Origin: an uncultured Pedobacter sp.
GTDB lineage: Bacteria > Bacteroidota > Bacteroidia > Sphingobacteriales > Sphingobacteriaceae
NCBI GenBank assembly: GCA_946478755.1
Contig: CAMLDJ010000079.1
Span: forward strand, 1-19,483
Length of the DNA: 19,483 bases
Reading direction: 5' to 3'
Shown here: positions 14,933 to 19,483 of the stretch, in pieces
Numbering within the stretch: the stretch's first letter is position 1
Layout of the letters: every line of letters begins with the position of its first letter
Translations under genes and position numbers: made by a program
Notes under the pieces: generated by a model
Seen by the model: the letters and a program-made list of their open reading frames with translations, nothing else
Told to the model about the DNA's origin: nothing
The model's database searches: none

Positions 14933-16072
14933 ATGAAAAATTTTATGAGCTGCGCATTGGCAGTAATATTTGCCTTCTTGCTGATTATCGGATGCAAGAA
15001 AGAAAAAAGTCTTGATCACACACAGGTAACAGAGGTAAGTACTTTGTTTACACCAGAAAATAATAACTTTCTAAAGCTACAACCACTATCAGGAACGGCA
15101 GTTTTTGAATGGGCGCAGGCCAAAGCTGAGGATAGTGGTGTAGTGTTATATGAGGTGGTATTCGATGAAGAGGACGGAGATTTCTCCAAGCCGCTTTATA
15201 GCGTGTCTTCCGATGGGAACGGCCTTTACAGCAAGCTTACTTTTGCCTTTAAAGACCTGAATAGAATTGCGGAGATGGCAGGCATACAGCCATCAGCAGC
15301 AGGCAAGATCAAATGGACGGTATGGTCATCAAAAGGGATCAATGTTAAAAAGTCAGCAGTGGTCAATATGCTTGAAATTGAGCGACCTGAAGGCTTTAGT
15401 AGTATCCCTGCAGATTTGTTTCTGACAGGCGCCGCAACAGAAGGCAACGCTGATTTGAGTAAAGCAGTTCATTTTAAACAAATAGCTCCGGGTTCATTTG
15501 AACTTTATACCTCCTTAAAAGCAGGTACTTATAGTTTTGCGGAAAGAAACAGTGGCAGTCCTAAAATGTACTCACTGAGCGGTACCAATAAACTGATAGA
15601 AGGTGGCACCACAACTGTTACCGGAGAAGCCAGACCGTATCGGATGGTTGTAGACTTTAACGCCGCCTCGGTTACCCTTACGCAAATAGTATCTGTTGGT
15701 CTGTGGTTCGCTCCTGATAACAAGATTTTGTTTGAATTACCGTATAAAACAAACGGACAATGGGAAGTGAAGGGAGCGCCTATAGTATTTAAGCAGGAAT
15801 CCTGGGGAAGAGATGAACGCTATAAGTTCAGGCTGACTGTCAAAGACGCTGCTGGTGCACAGTCTACCGAAGATTTCGGAAGCAGCAACAGAGACAATAA
15901 CCGTCCGGATGCCAGCACTGCGTCATCGTACTGGCATCTGAAATCCGTGCCTACTTCACAGTGGGATTATTGCTACAAATTTAATGGCAATGCAGATAAT
16001 AAAAATGTTGATGTGCTTCTGGATTTCAGTGCTGCAGCTACAGCATATACCCATACCGTTACGGTTAAATAA
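14933..16072 (+). CDS. SusE-like outer-membrane surface lipoprotein
   Basis: Lipoprotein of 379 residues, probably a surface glycan-binding protein. The ATG at 14933 gives a signal peptide with lipobox IIGC and acceptor C21, followed by KKEKS. A TTG nine codons earlier is less likely. The N-terminal part (about 30-140) resembles the SusE family immunoglobulin-like domain, with TGTAVFEW-like and KWTVWSSKG segments. The second half (about 145-379) is beta-rich, with FLTGAATEGNADLSKAVHF, YTSLKAGTYSFAER and GLWFAPDNKILFELPY, resembling the starch/mannan-binding modules of SusE/F-type proteins. Position between susD and GH76 fits a glycan-binding role. Family assignment is fairly firm; ligand is inferred from context. 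Confidence 0.8.
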   Translation: MKNFMSCALAVIFAFLLIIGCKKEKSLDHTQVTEVSTLFTPENNNFLKLQPLSGTAVFEWAQAKAEDSGVVLYEVVFDEEDGDFSKPLYSVSSDGNGLYSKLTFAFKDLNRIAEMAGIQPSAAGKIKWTVWSSKGINVKKSAVVNMLEIERPEGFSSIPADLFLTGAATEGNADLSKAVHFKQIAPGSFELYTSLKAGTYSFAERNSGSPKMYSLSGTNKLIEGGTTTVTGEARPYRMVVDFNAASVTLTQIVSVGLWFAPDNKILFELPYKTNGQWEVKGAPIVFKQESWGRDERYKFRLTVKDAAGAQSTEDFGSSNRDNNRPDASTASSYWHLKSVPTSQWDYCYKFNGNADNKNVDVLLDFSAAATAYTHTVTVK

Positions 16073-16086
16073 AAAAATAGGCTCAT

Positions 16087-17235
16087 ATGAAAAAGAAATT
16101 GAATAATCCGTTGCAGTTAACGGTCGCACTATTGGTCATGATGACCTTCTTTTCTTCTTGTCTTAAAGAGGATCCTTATCCGCTCTACGGGAAAGATAGC
16201 AGGCCAGCCATCAGCTATAACTGGAAAGCTACGGCAGACTCAGTGCAGGAAGCAACTTATTTGGCTTTCCTGGCCGGAGATGGGAAAACCTTTAAGCAAG
16301 ACAATAGCGGGAATGTTACTTTTCATTACTGGCCCAACGCTCATGTGCTTGACGTGCTCACAGACGGCTTTCTGCGAACGAAGAATGCAAGCTATACGCA
16401 ACGGATGAAGGCTCTGCTGACAGGTATAAAAGATAAAAATGGCAGCCGCTACCCCAATAATTTCTATGACGATATGGAATGGCTGGCGCTATCCACCTTA
16501 AGGGCTTACGACGTTACTAAAGATCAGGGTTATCTGGACGTGGCGACTTTGTTGTGGACAGATATTAAAACAGGATTAAATGGTAATCAGGGTGGTGGCA
16601 TCGCCTGGAAAAAAGATCAGTTAGATTATAAAAATACCCCGGCGAATGCTCCGGCAATTATCCTTGCCTGCCGATTGTATAAGTTGCAAAACAAAGCGGA
16701 AGATCTTGCGCTGGCCAGAACATTATATACCTGGCTGAAGACCACGCTTGTTGACCCGAATACTGGTTTAGTCTGGGACGGCATCAACAGACAAGGAAAT
16801 GGTGCTGTAGATAAGGATTGGATCCTTACCTACAACCAGGGGATCTTCGCAGGCGCCGGTCTTGAACTCTACCAGGTTACAAAAGAAAATGGCTATCTCG
16901 CTGATGCTTTACGGACGGCCAATACAAGTATGAACAACGCGGCGATTGCGCCTTCAGGATTGCTGAAAAGTGAAGGACAGGGTGATGGTGGCCTTTTCAA
17001 GGGAATACTGATCCGGTATTTTACGCTGCTCTCAAAAGAAACTGCGGTACCGGAGAATGACCGTAAAAACATTAAGAACTTCATTAAATTCAATGCCGAG
17101 ACATTATATGCTTCGGGAATGGCAAGACCGTCATTTATGATCAGTCCGGATTGGAAGTTCAAGCCTTCGGGCATTACAGATCTCACGACACAATTGAGTG
17201 GACTGATGTTAATTGAAGCAATGGCGTCTTATTAA
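16087..17235 (+). CDS. GH76 family lipoprotein, probable endo-alpha-1,6-mannanase
   Basis: Glycoside hydrolase of 382 residues, predicted to cut the alpha-1,6-mannose backbone of fungal or other alpha-mannans. A lipoprotein signal peptide ends at the lipobox FSSC (C25), so the enzyme is probably anchored at the outer membrane and may face outside. The (alpha/alpha)6 GH76 domain fills about 45-382. NNFYDDMEWLAL (125-135) carries the paired aspartates D128-D129 that serve as nucleophile and acid/base in GH76. GGGIAWKKD, DWILTYNQGIFAGAGLELY and the late GGLFKGILIRYF are also family hallmarks. It is the only recognised carbohydrate-active enzyme of the locus, 14 bp after the SusE-like gene, and is followed by a strong hairpin. 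The substrate is inferred from family knowledge. Confidence 0.92.
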   Translation: MKKKLNNPLQLTVALLVMMTFFSSCLKEDPYPLYGKDSRPAISYNWKATADSVQEATYLAFLAGDGKTFKQDNSGNVTFHYWPNAHVLDVLTDGFLRTKNASYTQRMKALLTGIKDKNGSRYPNNFYDDMEWLALSTLRAYDVTKDQGYLDVATLLWTDIKTGLNGNQGGGIAWKKDQLDYKNTPANAPAIILACRLYKLQNKAEDLALARTLYTWLKTTLVDPNTGLVWDGINRQGNGAVDKDWILTYNQGIFAGAGLELYQVTKENGYLADALRTANTSMNNAAIAPSGLLKSEGQGDGGLFKGILIRYFTLLSKETAVPENDRKNIKNFIKFNAETLYASGMARPSFMISPDWKFKPSGITDLTTQLSGLMLIEAMASY

Positions 17236-17271
17236 TTTTAGTCAATCGCGACAAGGTGTTAGCATCTTTTT

Positions 17272-17310
17272 AGGCTTGCAAGTTCAGCAACTAGCTGAAC
17301 TTGCAAGCCT
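17272..17310 (+). terminator. Perfect 17-bp inverted repeat, probable terminator of the mannan locus
   Basis: Left arm 17272-17288 (AGGCTTGCAAGTTCAGC) is the exact reverse complement of right arm 17294-17310, with a 5-base loop AACTA. On the plus strand TTTATT follows, a short U-tract, so intrinsic termination of the GH76 end of the locus is likely. In the minus direction the repeat begins directly after the kinase stop codon but is followed by A residues, so it is a poorer terminator for the kinase transcript, though the hairpin would still form in its 3' end. Confidence 0.85.
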
Positions 17311-18429
17311 TTATTCGACCCCTTGTGTAGGAAGTGTAAACCAAAAGATACTACCTACGCCCGCCTCGCTTTCTACACCGATCTGGCCCCCGTGATATTT
17401 GATGATCTCGGCACAGAGGTAAAGTCCGATTCCGAAACCTGATATTTTTTCTGTTTTGGTAGTTTTTATCCTGGAATGTGGCTTAAACAGTTTTGCAATG
17501 TCATTTTTGTCAATACCCATGCCGGTGTCTTTTACACTGAGTTTCACGCCTTCCTCCTGCTGAAGAGAAATTTCTATCGGCATGCCTTTGTCTGAGTATT
17601 TGATCGCATTGTTAATCAGGTTGATGATCACCTGCTCAATCTTTTCACGATCGGCATGCACCCTTATTTCTTTAGAAGGCAGCAGGATGATCGAATGATC
17701 TGGGGAAATGGCCCTGTTTTCTTCGATCACTTCATTTACCAGTTCGTTGAGCGAAAAATCTTGCTTGTTCAAATGGATCCTGCCAGACTCCACGCCTGAA
17801 AAATTCAGGAACCCGTTGATCATGAGGGTCATTTTTTTGACCTGTTTCTCCAGTTTAGACAAGGCGCCGATGCTGAAATTGTCCTTCTTTTGTCTGGCCC
17901 ATTTGCTGAGCAGCTGAATATAAGCTTTCAGGGCGGTGAGTGGTGTTTTCAACTCGTGACTGACCATGCCGATAAACTTATTTTTACGCAGTTCGTTTTG
18001 TTTCTGTTCTGTGATGTCCATCGCTACACCCGAGAAGCGCTTGATCCCTTCTACTTGCTGCTCGCCTCCACCCATCACCCTCAGCCAACGTTGCTGCTGG
18101 TCATGGAAACCGAGTACCGGATATTCCATATAGAATGGCTCCTGCTTGCTAGCGGCCTCCTTCATCGTGCGGATAGCCTTTTGCCGGTATTGATCCGGTA
18201 TCTGCATGAGTGCATCCTCGAACGACATTTCCTCATCGGGAGAATAGCCGTGGAGTTCCTTCATGCGTGTTGACACAAGAAATGTACCCGTCTGCTCATC
18301 CAAAAACCAGATGCCTATGTTTGCAGCAGTTACCGCAAGCCTGGGAAGTTCGATTAATTGGAAAGCAGGGGTCACATCCTGGTTAGAGTCATTTTTAACT
18401 GGCGTATTTCCCCCCGTTTTATTTTCCAT
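17311..18429 (-). CDS. Soluble PAS-domain sensor histidine kinase
   Basis: Histidine kinase of 372 residues with no membrane segment, so the sensed signal is probably intracellular. A PAS fold with its PAC-like end covers about 28-142 (ANIGIWFLDEQTG through FSGVAMDITEQKQ). The HisKA dimerisation domain (about 150-215) carries H158 in GMVSHELKTPLT as the phosphorylated histidine. The ATPase domain (about 225-370) has an N box (INLINNAIKYS, 269-279), G1 DTGMGI (301-306), an F-box-like LFKPH and G2 GFGIGLYL (331-338). All motifs for activity are present. No response regulator is adjacent, so it is an orphan kinase here. It is convergent with the mannan locus and has its own promoter upstream; a role in controlling the locus is not indicated. 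Confidence 0.93.
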   Translation of the reverse strand: MENKTGGNTPVKNDSNQDVTPAFQLIELPRLAVTAANIGIWFLDEQTGTFLVSTRMKELHGYSPDEEMSFEDALMQIPDQYRQKAIRTMKEAASKQEPFYMEYPVLGFHDQQQRWLRVMGGGEQQVEGIKRFSGVAMDITEQKQNELRKNKFIGMVSHELKTPLTALKAYIQLLSKWARQKKDNFSIGALSKLEKQVKKMTLMINGFLNFSGVESGRIHLNKQDFSLNELVNEVIEENRAISPDHSIILLPSKEIRVHADREKIEQVIINLINNAIKYSDKGMPIEISLQQEEGVKLSVKDTGMGIDKNDIAKLFKPHSRIKTTKTEKISGFGIGLYLCAEIIKYHGGQIGVESEAGVGSIFWFTLPTQGVE

Positions 18430-18464
18430 CTCTACTTGTCAGGCTGCCTTTTAAATCATCCGCT

Positions 18465-18496
18465 CAAAAGTAACACATTTTCTTTAAAAAAAGCAA
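18465..18496 (-). promoter_or_regulatory. Promoter of the histidine kinase gene
   Basis: On the minus strand TTG (18496-18494) is followed after 21 bases by TACTTTTG (18472-18465), matching the Bacteroidota -33 TTG and -7 TAnnTTTG elements. The -7 box ends 35 bases before the ATG at 18429. This is the most complete housekeeping-type promoter seen in the window. Confidence 0.6.
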
Positions 18497-18587
18497 TAAA
18501 GCAATTGCCAGCTTGAACCCGAATGACAACAAAATGATGTCTTCTATACTGTAGATCAGGATATCTGAAGATGTTGCAAAATCATCA

Positions 18588-18617
18588 AATCTAAATGAGG
18601 TCATCCACTGTTAGATT
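18588..18617 (+). repeat. 7-bp inverted repeat upstream of the DUF72 gene
   Basis: AATCTAA (18588-18594) and TTAGATT (18611-18617) are exact reverse complements separated by 16 bases, ending 22 bases before the DUF72 ATG. It may be a leader hairpin or an operator, or chance in AT-rich DNA. No perfect TAnnTTTG box is seen for this gene, so its promoter is not placed. Confidence 0.3.
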
Positions 18618-18639
18618 AATATGAACTCTAATTTGGTGT

Positions 18640-19398
18640 ATGATTTTAAGCGATGAAAAATATTATAGCGGCACAAGTGGGCTGTTGTTGCCGGTTCGCA
18701 ATAAAGAATTTTATCCCGAGGCTTTTAAAACAGCAAGCAGGTTACATTATTACAGCTCACTATTTAACAGCATAGAAATTAACAGTTCTTTCTACAAAGT
18801 GCCTATGGCTTCAACAATATTGAAATGGGCTGCCGACACACAGGATAACTTTAAATTTACTTTTAAGCTTTGGCGCGGAATTACGCATAACAAGGGATTG
18901 GCTTTTGATCCCCAGGCTATAGATGATTTTATGGAGCGAATTTCGGCGGTAGGCGATAAGAAGGGGTGTGTGTTGGTTCAGTTCCCCGGAAGCATAGGGC
19001 TGAGCTATCGCAGGGAAATTGAGCAGCTGTTAATGCAGGTCAGGCAGGCCGACCCCGGAAATGACTGGAAAACGGCCGTAGAGTTTCGTCAGGAAAGCTG
19101 GTATGTGCCTGACACCTATGATCTGCTGGAATCTTTAGGGATGGGAATAGTAACGCACGATAAGTTGAGCCAGGGAGGGACATTTGTTGAATCTGAACTG
19201 GACTTCATATACCTGCGTTTTCATGGGCCAGAGGGAAACTATAAAGGGAGCTATGACGATAATTTTTTATATGAGTACGCTGGTTACCTTAAAGAATGGC
19301 TGCTTGAAGGTAAACAGGTATTTACTTACTTTAATAACACGATGGGCAGCGCGATCGCTAACCTGGAGTTATTAAGGCATTATGTTATGGAAAAATAA
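18640..19398 (+). CDS. DUF72 (YecE-like) family protein
   Basis: A 252-residue cytoplasmic protein of the widespread DUF72 family, which adopts a TIM-barrel-like fold and has no established reaction. Family motifs are present in order: YYSGTSG (8-14), FNSIEINSSFYKVP (42-55), FKFTFKLWRGITHNK (about 71-85), GCVLVQFPGS, TAVEFRQESW, LDFIYLRFHGPEGNYKGSY and TYFNNTMGSAIAN near the end. The conserved acidic and aromatic residues of the barrel mouth (Glu in VEI/IEI, Glu-Phe-Arg, Arg-Phe-His-Gly) are intact. The length is normal. An 11-codon reading frame starting at ATG 18621 overlaps the start out of frame. The gene stands alone, divergent from the kinase. Confidence 0.9.
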   Translation: MILSDEKYYSGTSGLLLPVRNKEFYPEAFKTASRLHYYSSLFNSIEINSSFYKVPMASTILKWAADTQDNFKFTFKLWRGITHNKGLAFDPQAIDDFMERISAVGDKKGCVLVQFPGSIGLSYRREIEQLLMQVRQADPGNDWKTAVEFRQESWYVPDTYDLLESLGMGIVTHDKLSQGGTFVESELDFIYLRFHGPEGNYKGSYDDNFLYEYAGYLKEWLLEGKQVFTYFNNTMGSAIANLELLRHYVMEK

Positions 19399-19417
19399 CC
19401 CCCTTTTAGCATTTACT

Positions 19418-19483
19418 TTAATTCAGATAACTGGTGATCGCACCGATGATGGTGTCTGGTATGGTTTCGCAATTGGTATTCTC
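19418..19483 (-). CDS. C-terminal end of an unidentified minus-strand gene (partial)
   Basis: On the minus strand an open frame enters the window at 19483 and ends in TAA at 19420-19418, giving 21 residues that end in PDTIIGAITSYLN. The residue mix looks protein-like and the convergent placement 19 bp after the DUF72 stop is typical, but the piece is too short to name. It could also be a chance open frame. Confidence 0.35.
   Translation of the reverse strand, partial: ENTNCETIPDTIIGAITSYLN

Noticed and set aside
1..19483. CRISPR arrays, insertion sequences, phage or toxin-antitoxin genes, rRNA and tRNA genes
   Set aside because: No regularly spaced repeats, transposase-like proteins or cloverleaf-like segments were seen; all long frames are accounted for by the listed genes.

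Overview
The window looks like chromosome from a member of the Bacteroidota, most likely family Sphingobacteriaceae (Pedobacter-like). The grounds are SusC/SusD/SusE outer-membrane proteins, a FecI/FecR pair feeding an STN-domain SusC, a bacillithiol BshB1 deacetylase, moderate GC content, and several perfect TAnnTTTG -7 boxes of the Bacteroidota housekeeping promoter. The genus is an inference; no rRNA or tRNA gene was seen.

Layout. 1-2294: a partial minus-strand gene start, preceded by a full bifunctional RelA/SpoT gene. 2295-2785: a 491-bp divergent spacer with repeated TTAACAG words, two small palindromes and a promoter. 2786-4625: a compact plus-strand operon of a DUF4294 secreted protein, a 2-Cys glutathione peroxidase and BshB1, followed by an ACX4-like acyl-CoA dehydrogenase (4706-6067). 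6072-7807: convergent minus-strand pair of L-lysine 6-transaminase and a small membrane-anchored protein, joined by a TAATG stop/start overlap. 7920-17235: a polysaccharide utilisation locus. 17311-18429: a soluble PAS-histidine kinase, convergent with the locus. 18640-19398: a DUF72 protein. 19418-19483: the C-terminal end of an unidentified minus-strand gene.

The main system is the utilisation locus. An ECF sigma factor is transcribed away from its FecR-type anti-sigma factor. FecR is followed by a SusC with an N-terminal STN signalling domain, then SusD, a SusE-like lipoprotein and a GH76 lipoprotein with the catalytic Asp-Asp pair of endo-alpha-1,6-mannanases. The likely model is sensing of alpha-mannan or its oligosaccharides at SusC, transmission through FecR to the sigma factor, surface cutting of the alpha-1,6-mannan backbone by GH76, and SusCDE-mediated capture and import. 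The locus ends in a perfect 17-bp inverted repeat that probably terminates transcription. A second imperfect hairpin lies between fecR and susC and may separate regulator from effector expression.

Nothing here is clearly an unknown class of system. The least explained parts are the repeat-rich spacer upstream of the DUF4294 operon, the lysine transaminase/small membrane protein pair, and the regulatory wiring of the mannan locus.
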